31,293 nt of DNA from Rhizophagus sp. LPA8_4_AMF (taxonomy: Eukaryota; Glomeromycota; Glomeromycetes; Glomerales; Glomeraceae), in assembly GCA_021464525.1 (NCBI GenBank), contig JADRCO010000539.1, positions 1-31,293 of the forward strand. The letters run 5' to 3'. Of the stretch, positions 11,501 to 20,211 are shown one piece after another. Position 1 is the stretch's first letter. Each line of letters starts with the position of its first letter. The notes under the pieces are model-generated. The model was not told the origin of the DNA and made no database searches. It saw nothing but the letters and a program-made list of their open reading frames with translations. Position numbers and translations under genes: made by a program.

Positions 11501-14034
11501 TTACAATCTCTTTTATTTATATTTAGTTGGAAAGATATTCAATATTGTATGGAATATCTCAAAACCCAGTTACGGGGGAGTATATTTTGATTCAAAGTAA
11601 TTCTTTAAACTTGGCAAATTGGATCAGTGGAAATGAAAAAATTGATGATTTCATTCAGGAAATGCAATTAAAAATCAACAACAGAGATGATTTAGTATTT
11701 GAATGGATACCATACAATCAGTTTAATAAAATTAAAGAAACAGATACAAATAACTTTATAACATTATATTCAGCAATATGGAAAGATGGTCCATTATATT
11801 TCAATTGGGATAGTTGGGATAGTTGTAATCGTGAGTATATAAGAAATTCAAACAAAGAAGTTACTTTAAAATGCTTACATAAACCACAAGAATCTATTGA
11901 TTCTTTCATGAATGAGGTATGGAATCCCCTAAAATATCTAAACATAATTTTAATTAGTAATATATTATTAATCTCTTATATATATTTAGATTAAAAGATA
12001 TCCAACAAAACATGAAGCATTTCAAGTATTGTATGGAATATCTCAAAGTCCAGTTACAGGAGATTATATTTTGATTCAAAATAATTCTATAAACTTGGCA
12101 AATACGATCAGTGAAAATGAAAAAATTGATAATTTCATTCTGGAAATGCAATTAAAAATCAACAAGAGAGATGATTTAGTATTTGAATGGATACCATACA
12201 ATCAGTTTAATAAAATTAAAGAAACAGATACAAATAGCCATATAACATTATATTCAGCAATATGGAAGGATGGCCCATTATGCAAGAAGTATCAGTGGAG
12301 TTCATGTTATACAAGAGATTCAAATAAAGAAGTTGCTTTAAAATGCTTACATAATTCAGATAAGTTTATTGATTTCCTAATAGATAAGGTATAAAATTTC
12401 TTATAAATATTTATACAGTTTTTTAATAATAAATATAATAATTTTGTTTTATTATTTATTAGGCTAAGAAATATTCAACAAAATATGGAGCATCTCTTGC
12501 ATTGTATGGAATATCTCAAAATCCAAATACAAATGATTATATTTTGGTTCAAAATAATTTCATAAACTTGGTAAATTGTTTGAGTGAAAATGAAATAATT
12601 AATGATTTTATTCAAAGAATGCAATTAAAAATAAATAACCATAAGGATATAGTATTTGAATGGATACCATACAATCAGTTTAATGAAATTAAGAAAACAA
12701 ACAAAAATAGTTCTATAACAATGTATTCAGCAATATGGAAAGATGGTCCATTATGTTTCAATAATTATAATCGGAATCATGAATATACAAGAGTTGCACA
12801 TAAACTAGTCGCTTTAAAATGCTTACATAATTCAGAAAATTCTATTAATTTCTTAATAAATAAGGTATAAAATTCTTATAAATATTTAATACTGTCTTTT
12901 AATAATAAGTATATTGATTTCTTTTTATTATTTATTAGGCTAAGAAACATTCAACAAAATATAGGGCATCTCCTACATTGTATGGAATATCTCAAAATCC
13001 AAATACAAATGACTATATTTTGGTTCAAAGTAATTTCATAAACTTAGTAAATTGTTTGAGTGGAAATGAAATAATTGATGATTTTATTCAAGAAATGCAA
13101 TTAAATATAAATAACCATAAGGATATAGTATTTGAATGGATACCATACAATCAGTTTAATGAAATTAAGAAAACAAACAAAAATAGTTCTATAACAATGT
13201 ATTCAGCAATATGGAAAGATGGTCCATTATGTTTCAATAATTATAATCGGAATCATGAATATACAAGAGTTGCACATAAACTAGTCGCTTTAAAATGCTT
13301 ACATAATTCAGAAAATTCTATTAATTTCTTAATAAATAAGGTATAAAATTCTTATAAATATTTAATACTGTCTTTTAATAATAAGTATATTGATTTCTTT
13401 TTATTATTTATTAGGCTAAGAAATATTCAACAAAATTTAGGGCATCTCTTGCATTGTATGGAATATCTCAAAATCCAAATACAAATGATTATATTTTGGT
13501 TCAAAGTAATTTCATAAACTTAGTGAATTGTTTGAGTGGAAATGAAATAATTGATGATTTTATTCAGGAAATGCAATTAAAAATAAATGACCATGATGAT
13601 ATAACTAATGGTATAGCATTTGAATGGATACCATACAATCAGTTTGATGAAATTAAAGAAACAAATAAAAATAGTTCTATGACAATGTATTCAGCATTAT
13701 GGAGTTATGGTCCATTATGTTTCAATTATGATGATAGTTATGGTTATGAACCCTATACAAGAGTTTCAAACAAAGAAGTTGCTTTAAAATGCTTGCATAA
13801 TTCAGAAAATTCTATTGATTTCTTAATAAATAAGGTATAAAATTTCTTATAAATATTAATACTGTCTTTTAATAATAAGTATATTGATTTCTTTTTATTT
13901 AGGCTAAGAAATATCCAACAAAGTATGAGGCATCTCTTGTATTGTATGGAATATCTCAAAATCCGTATACAAATGATTATATTTTAGTTCAAAATAATGA
14001 AATAATTGATGATTTTATTCAAGAAATCAATTAA
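8185..14034 (+). CDS. Polymeric kinase N-lobe protein, 13 symmetric exons
   Basis: Proposed CDS: 8185-8532, 8606-8998, 9067-9456, 9533-9925, 9997-10371, 10445-10840, 10914-11330, 11527-11916, 11990-12388, 12463-12864, 12939-13340, 13415-13834, 13903-14034. Every exon length is a multiple of three. Introns are 68-76 nt apart from the one spanning 11331-11526, all phase 0, with GTATGAAA/GTATAAAA donors and (A/T)TTAG acceptors. Joined, they give about 1,618 residues without a stop. Each module runs from beta 4-5 (YGISQNPxTxDYILVQ) through a linker (NLANWISGNEKIDDFIQEMQLK) to the glycine loop (WIPYNQFNEIKE..NGLITVYSAIWKDGP), the beta-3 lysine (VALKCLH) and the helix C Glu. Then the next module starts. 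The hinge, HRD and DFG parts never occur, so this cannot be a kinase by itself. The glycine loop is degraded (GKNG or worse, against the GKGG I recall for Rhizophagus kinases), but the beta-3 lysine persists in all 12 modules. Function is unknown; a pseudokinase-like scaffold is one guess. Confidence 0.75.
8606..8998 (+). repeat. N-lobe module 2
   Basis: 131 codons, starting AKKYSRKHEALNVLYGIS. The linker is shortened to NYIWDSENEK, a variant shared only with module 5. Loop VTCKNGLISLYTAIW lacks the first glycine and has TVGP where others have KDGP. Lysine kept in VALKCLHK; ends INE. Confidence 0.73.
9067..9456 (+). repeat. N-lobe module 3
   Basis: 130 codons, starting AKKYIAFQALYGIS. The pre-YG segment is 4 residues shorter than in its neighbours. 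Loop ETSKNGPITLYSAIWKDGP, beta-3 VVLKYLHN with lysine kept, ends INE. Confidence 0.73.
9533..9925 (+). repeat. N-lobe module 4
   Basis: 131 codons, starting AKKYSIKYEAIHTLYGIS. Linker NLANWFSGNEKIDNFIQERQ, loop ETGTNGLITVYSAIWKDGP, beta-3 VALKCLHN, ends INE. Together with module 1 it is the closest here to an ordinary N-lobe. Confidence 0.74.
9997..10371 (+). repeat. N-lobe module 5
   Basis: 125 codons, starting AKTYPPNLEAFQLLYGIS, the shortest complete module. The linker is reduced to IWDSEIDNFIKERQ, losing SGNEK. Loop ETSKNGPITVYSAIW and the KKxGxDNYTRD segment resemble module 3. Beta-3 VILKCLHK; ends INE. Confidence 0.73.
10445..10840 (+). repeat. N-lobe module 6
   Basis: 132 codons; first module of the second block, whose acceptor reads TTAG|ATTAAAAG (IKRYPTKHEAFQVLYG) and which has NPVTGDYIFIQ. 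Loop ETYKNDHITVYSAIWKDGP has lost both usual glycines. Beta-3 VTLKCLHK; ends INE. Confidence 0.73.
10914..11330 (+). repeat. N-lobe module 7, with acidic insertion
   Basis: 139 codons, IKRYPKKHEEFQVLYG. The beta 2-3 loop is enlarged by a D/N/I-rich insertion (DNYIDSDNNIDNIYIRD). Loop EIGTNSLMTLYSAIW. Beta-3 VALKCLHK; ends INE. Confidence 0.73.
11410..11526 (+). pseudogene. Remnant of a deleted N-lobe module (exon 8)
   Basis: The acceptor TTTAG is followed by VKRYPTKHVEFHVLY, then the sequence changes at GGAATTTCT/AGAATTTCT from exon into intron (AATTTCTTAAAATATCTAAAC, the same intron text as 11337-11357). A deletion joined the YGIS codons of one unit to the similar bases at the start of an intron, removing nearly a whole module. 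What is left has a stop after about 18 codons and is probably spliced out within a 196-nt intron (11331-11526). Confidence 0.7.
11527..11916 (+). repeat. N-lobe module 8 (exon 9)
   Basis: 130 codons, starting LERYSILYGIS, with the usual lead-in shortened and an unusual first codon after TTTAG. NPVTGEYILIQ, SGNEKIDDFIQEMQLK, loop ETDTNNFITLYSAIWKDGP, beta-3 VTLKCLHK, ends MNE. Confidence 0.73.
11990..12388 (+). repeat. N-lobe module 9 (exon 10)
   Basis: 133 codons, IKRYPTKHEAFQVLYG then SPVTGDYILIQ. Loop ETDTNSHITLYSAIWKDGP. It is a transition module: its front belongs to block two, while its end (HNSDKFIDFLIDK) has the Lys-for-Glu change of block three. Confidence 0.73.
12463..12864 (+). repeat. 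N-lobe module 10 (exon 11)
   Basis: 134 codons, starting AKKYSTKYGASLALYGIS, NPNTNDYILVQ. Linker NLVNCLSENEIINDF lacks the Trp. Loop KTNKNSSITMYSAIWKDGP has no glycine. Beta-3 VALKCLHN; ends INK. Acceptor TTATTAG|GCTAAG is typical of block three. Confidence 0.73.
12939..13340 (+). repeat. N-lobe module 11 (exon 12), near-identical to module 10
   Basis: 134 codons. From 13107 to about 13423, including the following intron, it matches 12631-12947 base for base at an offset of 476. The front part differs at several codons (RASPTLYG, SGNEIIDDFIQE). This indicates a very recent unequal exchange or conversion. Confidence 0.75.
13415..13834 (+). repeat. N-lobe module 12 (exon 13)
   Basis: 140 codons, the longest module, with a DHDDITNGIAFEW insertion before beta 1 and a Y/D-rich beta 2-3 loop (NYDDSYGYEPYTR). 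Loop ETNKNSSMTMYSALWSYGP, beta-3 VALKCLHN, ends INK. Confidence 0.73.
13903..14034 (+). repeat. Terminal exon 14, truncated module with stop
   Basis: AKKYPTKYEASLVLYGIS, NPYTNDYILVQNN, then a shortened linker (EIIDDFIQEIN) and TAA at 14032-14034. The following bases still resemble KINDHYDIE in another frame, so this stop came from decay of a fuller module. It gives the protein its C-terminus. Confidence 0.65.
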
Positions 14035-14099
14035 AAATAAATGACCATTATGATATAGAATAGAAAATTTTAATTATTTTTTATTTATATATTTTTATA

Positions 14100-14785
14100 G
14101 GTCAAAATTTTCATTGAACAAAAAAAGTGATATATAACATATATGGAATATCTCAAAATCCAGATACAAGGGAATATATAATATTATAGTTTACAAATTT
14201 ACAAATAAGCAAAATAAGGAATTTTAATAATTGGATAAATAGAAAATTATAATTATTTAGATTGGCAAAATAAATTATCTGTATTTGATATTATTATTCG
14301 TGGTCTTAAAAAAAAAAAAATATAGTTCATAATTATTTTCATATAGGTATATATTATTTTAAGTTATATATGGATTATGTGGAGAAGTTGGTAATAAATA
14401 TGAAATGAATATTTATTGAGTTATGCCCATGTGGCTACTGAAGTGTTAAGAGGGAAGCGTTATATATTATTTTGATGAAAAAGTTTTTAGTAAAGAAGTG
14501 TTGAATTCAGACTTAAGCAATAGAACAAATATTATTGAAGTGGATGATTCAATTACGTCATTTATAAGTCATCTAGAGTGAATTATTTTATTGCATAAAA
14601 TGAAGAAATTGAAAGTGCAATTTAATAAAGCAGAAGAATATAGAAAATCTAATTTTTCATCCATTAAAAAATTATCAAGCAGCTACTCATCCACAGGCTA
14701 TTTATGTATCTTGATTACTTAACTTTTTCACAAAGTCTTCCAAAATATAATAATTAACTCTGAATGTTTAGATTGCAAGGTTTAA
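14100..14785 (+). pseudogene. Decayed kinase C-lobe and tail downstream of the array
   Basis: Patches in several frames follow the order of a Rhizophagus kinase after the N-lobe. They are an acceptor and YGISQNPDTREYI (about 14140-14180), NNWINRK then LDWQNKLSVFDIIIRGL of helix E (about 14256-14308), GLCGEVGN after the lost DFG (about 14372), YxHVATEVLRGK matching the usual YVAPEVLRGK (about 14423-14457), then tail phrases AEEYRKSNFSSI, KNYQAATHPQAIYVS and SECLDCKV ending in TAA at 14783-14785. The catalytic loop HRD segment and the helix F-H part are missing. There are many stops and frame changes. It is the broken 3' half of the kinase gene from which the upstream exon array probably arose; it is a host gene relic, not a mobile element. 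Confidence 0.68.
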
Positions 14786-15948
14786 TTAAATATATGAAAC
14801 ACGTAAGCACATCACAAATAACTAAGAACAATATTCAGTATACTTGTTATTTTTGCAGAACATTTACAATTATTTGCAATATATATTTTATATTATTTGC
14901 TCAACATTTTTACAAATAAATCAGTTTGTAATTGAGAAAATAAGTTAAATAAATAACATCTTATTATCACTTTTAAGATTGTTGGTTATTTTTTTTTTTT
15001 TTGTCACAATAATCTTTATTTTTAGAAAAAATATTATATCAAATTATTTTCTTTCATATTATAATTTCTTCAGAGATTCGGAACTACTTAATTAATCTTC
15101 TATAAGATCAATTGGAATTTGCTATAGACATTTAATAAACAGTATAATCAAATATGAAAATTAATTTTAACGATATGATTTCATTTTGTAAACAAATAAG
15201 AGTCTGTTCCTAGAGTTCTAACATCTAAAGAACATTAATTATTCGTCCTATTAAATATTTGAAGAGTTTGGTAAGAATATTGAGTTGAAGGAATTTCTTC
15301 AGGACAAAAAAGGTTTTTGTATAAATGAATATTAACTATTAGCTATGTTACCAAAACTTTAAAAAAAATAAGCATTATCATTTATAAATAAATGTTGTAT
15401 CAAAAGTCTTATTTTTAATGGAATATTAACTATTATAATTATAATATTAGATAATATTTATAGATTAACTTTACGCGATTTATAACAAGAACAAAGTGTA
15501 AAGGATGCTAAGTAAAATAAATTGTTTCTAAGATAATAGTTTAAATATTATTCCTATATGTATTAACAATTATTTTTTAACATAATTAGATATATTCAAG
15601 TATAACAGTAACGTATAAGTAAGTTTTATTTTCATAATAATTTTCGTAATCATTTGTGATTTGATCATTGGTTAAGATTTTTATGGACAATTATATCCCG
15701 ATCTGAATAATGCTAAAAAATATTCTAGAAGTGAAGATCAATGATAATTGTCATCATATGAGACGTAGTTTTCACGTTTACACATAATTGGGTGCTATTT
15801 ATGGGTAGAGTGTTGTACTACTATGTGTGGTGGAAAAAGTGTTTCTCAACGCTCATCAAACATTTTATCCTTGTGGAACACGTATACTAGAATAAATGAT
15901 AGTTTTAAAACATTGCACCTCCAGTATCAGAAACAAAATATATCACAC
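14786..15948. other. Intergenic, no gene seen
   Basis: About 1.2 kb of AT-rich DNA between the kinase tail and the Harbinger element. No frame or repeat structure that I can name. Confidence 0.5.
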
Positions 15949-16095
15949 TTAGGACGATCTCAAGCGCCTCCCTCAATGTGATTAGCTAGTGATCGAGATG
16001 ACGCTCATTCATTACGATCAATTTAAACAAAGATCATGATCAACGTTTGAGCAAACTCTCTTTACTTTCACTTTGTAATCTGTTATTAACTTATT

Positions 16096-17121
16096 ATGTC
16101 CAAAAAATCGTAATAAAAAAAAGAAAGTAGCTATTCAACAAACAAAAGAAATATCTCCAACAGTAATTCAAAATTTCCCTATTTCTCCCTTTGCTGACTA
16201 TGCAAACCTTCATCTGTTGCTTCAGCAACAGTATCCTGCCGCACAACTATTTGTGAATCCTATGAACTCTTTAGCCTTGAATAAATATAATGCAGAAGAT
16301 AATGAAGTAATAAAATAATTATTTTTTAACCCAAAATTTTCATGAAAAATGTTTTAATAATATGGTGATGATTGTTCTTAGGTATTAATTCCTATCACTA
16401 ACCATGATCAAGAAAATTTACCACTTCCACAAACTGCTCCAGAATCTACAAATGTAAATTCTGATTCTTCTAATATATCTCTTTCCAGCAATAAATTAAC
16501 ACATAGATGGAGCAGTGGAGTTCATCAAAAACACGAATGCTTATTAAGGAAGTAGGACAGCAGCAACACGCATTGCAACAAGTAAGAGATCCAAGAGAAA
16601 AGGGATGAAATTGGAACAACATCACTTTAAATTTGCAGACTTCTACTAATGCAAGTTCGGGCTTAAAAGGCCGTACAAAGACTTCTATTCAACAGAAGTG
16701 GGATGCCTTGCATCAAAGTATCGTAATATAAAGATACCATTATAAATACTGGAGAAGAGGAAATTCAACATGATTGGGAATATTATAATGACATGGATGA
16801 ATACTTAAAAGGAGATCCAAGTATTGTAACGCCTGTTACAAGCGATTCGATCTCTGGAACTAAACATAAAGTGCAAAAGAAATACAAATGGTCACGATGA
16901 TGATAAAGTAAATAATTATTATTTATTATTTTCTAATTTTTACAGATGAATTCAAAGAGAAAAATATTCCGTGGTGAAGTAAATATAGAAGAGCTACAAA
17001 TTTTTATTAATGAACAATTATTGAAACTATAAAAGATCAATATATTCATAATTCTGAAATTCAACAGAAACAGCATAATGAGCAAATAGACATCTTTAAA
17101 AAATTTTTAGATAAATTCTAA
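16096..17121 (+). pseudogene. Harbinger Myb/SANT-like DNA-binding ORF
   Basis: This is the accessory protein of Harbinger elements, which binds the element ends and helps the transposase enter the nucleus. Exon 1 (to 16306) reads PKNRNKKKKVAIQQTKE then a Q/P-rich stretch; its ATG at 16096 is one base out of frame. The intron 16307-16381 has a GTAATA donor and TTCTTAG acceptor. Exon 2 holds the trihelix/Myb region: WSSG, SKTRMLIKEVGQQ, NWNNITLNLQTS, GLKGRTKTSIQQKWDALHQS, then the acidic EEEIQHDWEYYNDMDEYLKG. The 3' end from about 16946 (MNSKRKIFRGEVNIEELQIF ... IDIFKKFLDKF) stops at 17121. Several frameshifts and stops interrupt it, so no product is expected. Confidence 0.62.
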
Positions 17122-17216
17122 ATTACTATAAATAAATTAATATTATAACTAAAATAGGATTAGAATTTATATTGTATTTACTTACAAATAAAAGAATAAA
17201 TTGCAGAATCATTTAA

Positions 17217-17294
17217 TTAGTCATAAGAAGATATATTTGCTAAATAATATCTTTTTTGTATACCCGCTATTCTTTCTCTTTCTTCATTTATTAT

Positions 17295-17330
<36 letters not shown>

Positions 17331-18060
17331 TATAATTGGCTATTTCAAATCTCCATTATCTATACAGAGGTTATGTAAAATACAGCATGCATGAATTATT
17401 TTAATAATTCTTTCCAAACCTGTGCAATAAATCTCTTTTGATAAAATTCTCCACTACTCTTTTAATTGTCCAAATGCTCGTTCAACAACCATAGAAAGAA
17501 TCTTATTAAACTTTTGCTCTCGGTGAGTTAATGCATCATTATCAGGAAATGACTTCATCAAGTATGTTTTAGAGGGTATGCAGCATCACAAATAATGTAT
17601 GTACCACCTGGAACCCATTGTTCTGGATGTGAAGAAATCTCACGATAAAGTGTACTCAAATCCTCGTATTACTGCTCTAATTGGGCTCCTTATGGCCACA
17701 TAATTCGATCCTTTTCCAAATCTAATAATGCCTCCAAGAATCGATCTGTAAAATTACGTACTGACCCTTGGCTTACATCAAGTGTTTGTTCCAACACTCG
17801 CACACCTGCTCCATTTGCAAGTCGCCATAATGCAATGGCAATTTGCTTTCACACATATTACATTAGGAGCTTCTGAGAGAAAAAAACTGGATGAGCCTCC
17901 AACTGTCTAACAATAAAATTAAATGTAGCAAGAGTAATGCGAAAATATAATGTCACCGGAATGAATTATAATCCTCTTCATCTGTTAGGTATGAAAGACT
18001 TCTAGCCAGAATCCTCCAGTTCTAGGTCATTGCTGACATTGAACTCTTGTATTATTTATG
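17217..18060 (-). pseudogene. Harbinger DDE transposase (HARBI1-like), internally deleted
   Basis: In minus-strand order: RITLATFNFIVRQLEAHPVF, LWRLANGAGVRVLEQTLDVS, GSVRNFTDRFLEALLDLEKD then RIMWP (HTH region); then directly YREISSHPEQWVPGGTYII, DAAYPLK, FPDNDALTHREQKFNKIL, VVERAFGQLKE (catalytic Glu) and LERIIKIIHACCILHNLCID. Between RIMWP and YREISSHP (about 17650-17690) intact relatives carry the VDGTHI and GSxHDxRVF segments with the first two catalytic Asp; these are absent, so roughly 70-80 residues are deleted. There are also stops and frameshifts. The C-terminus includes an Asp run encoded by the microsatellite at 17296-17330. Confidence 0.78.
17296..17330. repeat. (ATC)n microsatellite inside transposase 3' end
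   Basis: About 11.7 uninterrupted ATC units. On the minus strand these are GAT codons that would give about ten Asp within the acidic C-terminal tail of the transposase. Confidence 0.9.
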
Positions 18061-18354
18061 TTAGGTATAGTGAGGACAAATGGAATGGTTGTATTTGTCA
18101 TATGGGCAGTGAAAGCCAGAAGATTGTAAAAATCAGTTATTCGTGTTTGGGTTTCTCAATATTTTTTATTTACTATGATAGTTTTTAGAATCAAGAGTAA
18201 TAAATGGGACATTAGTGCTGCTGGTAATGATTTTGAAAATCCATAACGCAAAAGGAGTGAGGTGCTTGAACGATCTCTTTTTATACTCTATTAATGATAA
18301 ATTTTAGCCAATCAGCGTAACTCTGAAAAAAAAAAGATGGTTTGGGCCACTATA

Positions 18355-18760
18355 TTTTAGGTAACTCATTTGACAAATTCTTGAATTGCGTCTTTAAAAA
18401 TGGTATCAGTAATGATTGAGTGTTTATCAGACCTTTTATAGCTTCATGGAAAATACGATCATTAAAAATAACCATAGATCGTTCTTTAGAATATACAATA
18501 ATTTAGCATGGTAATTAAAATTAATATTAAATTCTAAATTGTCCAATTTAATTTTGAATTTTTCAAAAGCCTCGTTAATAATTTGAGTAATTGTCGTGTC
18601 GTTTTCTCTACAAATCCAAATGTGTCCACGTTTTAATCGTAAAATTATACCTATAACATCTTGCTCGATCATAAATTTCAAGAGTCCGTTTATTAAGTAA
18701 AAGCAATCGTCGGTAAGATTTCCAAATAATTTTTAACGGTATAAGCTACTTGATCGTTAT
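18355..18760 (-). pseudogene. LINE 1 C-terminal zinc-finger-like domain
   Basis: LLNKRTLEIYDRARCYR then HIWICRENDTTITQIINEA resembles the Cys/His C-terminal domain of LINEs (C-x-C ... H-x-W-x-C), with one Cys not obvious in the current frame. It continues LKNDLWLF / SMVIFNDRIFHEAIKGLI to a stop near 18355. LINE 2 has the counterpart RVRCITEVENWSHIWVRVKN. Confidence 0.5.
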
Positions 18761-18949
18761 TATATCAGAAATATCTCCATTAAAATCTTTCATAATTATA
18801 TTTAAGGATCTTAACCAATCTATATCAACATCTACTATATTTAAACGAAATGATCGATTGATATCTAAAGCTAACCATTCAGCTTTATATGTCAAATAAT
18901 TGAGCTTTTTCATAAATTCACGAGGATTTTCTTTAATAACTATTCCTCT

Positions 18950-19400
18950 CCAATAAACTAAATATTCCCACGTAAGTGAGATGTCAATTCTAATTTCAGA
19001 TTTAATTTATCATTAGTTTCTAACACACCCATCTTACATATAGTATCTGCATAATGAATGACTTTTCACTTTAATAATCGACATTTCCAAATTATTATCT
19101 TTAATGATATCCCAAATAAACCAACATAAATTTTCCATATTAAATAATTTATTCCATATTTGGCATACCCAAGATTACCAGTATATATATTAAATTTTCT
19201 TTTTCGCTCGTACAGTAAAAGCGCCGCTAAAATTGCTAATAATTCTAATTCCATCACTTCAAAAGAGTTCATAATTCTAAATAATTTTTACTTAATATTG
19301 TTCCTTTATCATTCCATATTGTCCATCCTGCCTATGCTACAATTATTGCCTTTTTTGCTCGCGTCAGTATAAATATTGAAAATATTATATTATCTCTGCT
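18950..19400 (-). pseudogene. LINE 1 RNase H domain
   Basis: RNase H type I removes the RNA strand during target-primed reverse transcription. NIYTDASKKGNN (about 19350-19380) carries the first catalytic Asp. FEVMELELLAILAALLL (about 19215-19265) carries the Glu. The third site reads IYTGNLG where relatives have IYTDN, so that Asp is lost to Gly. Frame changes lie between the first two motifs. Confidence 0.65.
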
Positions 19401-19499
19401 CATTTCAGTAAAAAAATTTTCTTCTAATATTTTATAACCTCCGTAATTCACAAAAACTTTTTCTATAACACTAAACCTGTAATTTATTTCTAATAAACT

Positions 19500-20200
19500 G
19501 TCCATTTCATCTATATCACTGTATTTCGCATACTATCTTCTAACTCTTTCTATCTATTTTTAACGATCTCCTATTGCTATAATCTTCCAACACCTCCTTG
19601 AGAATTTCAAATTGACTAAAAACTTTTCTACTATCGCGACCTTAATTTATTTTCTAGCAGAATAAACCATCCTGTAATTCTCCCTTTGCTACTTCTTCCT
19701 GCTTTACTAGTTAATTGTTTCCACGTAATAATTTCGTTATTAGCATCTATTAGTTGAGAGACGTACATCACATTAACCGATTTAAGAATTAACACTCTTT
19801 AGACCGTATGTCCACCTTTAATCACGTGATTATTCATCCTATCGTGTGAACAAAATTTGATGTTTTTCTCAACTAATACTTTTAACGCTTCAACAATCCA
19901 AATATCACGTCAATTATTTCTTAAATGTTTAATATCGTTAAACAAGCATCTGTTAAACCATTACGCCTCTTTGTTTGACGCCGCCTTATTTTCATTATTC
20001 TGCTATCATTATTAATTCTGTAAATAATTCATTCCTTTAATTAACGATTCCAGTTGTAACGCTTTTATACTTCTACAGCCTAAAAAATCTTTATCATGAA
20101 TTATATAGTTATTAGTATTAACTGCTAAATGGCATTTTGATATAATTAAGTTTCTTATTTTGCAATCTAGATTATCCACGAATGAATTATTTAACACCAT
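19500..20200 (-). pseudogene. LINE 1 RT thumb/connection remnant
   Basis: The frame at 20200-20012 (MVLNNSFVDNLDCKIRNLI ... KALQLESLIKGMNYLQ) continues the RT protein after the inserted element and matches the LINE 2 segment AVVLTEAEC ... YYLQLESLSKTILYY. Beyond 20012 the frame decays, and I can follow it only as AT-rich coding-like sequence. Confidence 0.55.
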
Positions 20201-20211
20201 ACACTGTAGTT

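Larger units (their letters stand above)
15952..18280. mobile_element. PIF/Harbinger DNA transposon, degenerate
   Basis: A Myb-like ORF on the plus strand and a DDE_4-type transposase on the minus strand, converging at about 17120-17217, is a layout seen in PIF/Harbinger elements. Candidate ends: left GGACGATCTCAAGCGCCTCC after TTA (15949-15951), right, read inward on the minus strand, AGAGATCGTTCAAGCACCTC, with TTA at 18281-18283. The ends match imperfectly, and the TTA duplication agrees with the family's 3-bp TWA preference. Length about 2.3 kb. Both ORFs are broken, and the transposase lacks its centre, so it is non-autonomous. The family call is firm; the exact ends are tentative. Confidence 0.7.

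Noticed and set aside
10854-12151. Antisense frames (about 10854-11075, 11718-11945, 11954-12151) with similar proteins to each other
   Set aside because: They resemble each other only because they are reverse-strand shadows of the repeated exons and introns.
8185-14034. Regularly spaced repeats resembling a CRISPR array
   Set aside because: Units are about 470 bp and code for protein with introns; there are no short direct repeats with unique spacers, and the genome is eukaryotic.
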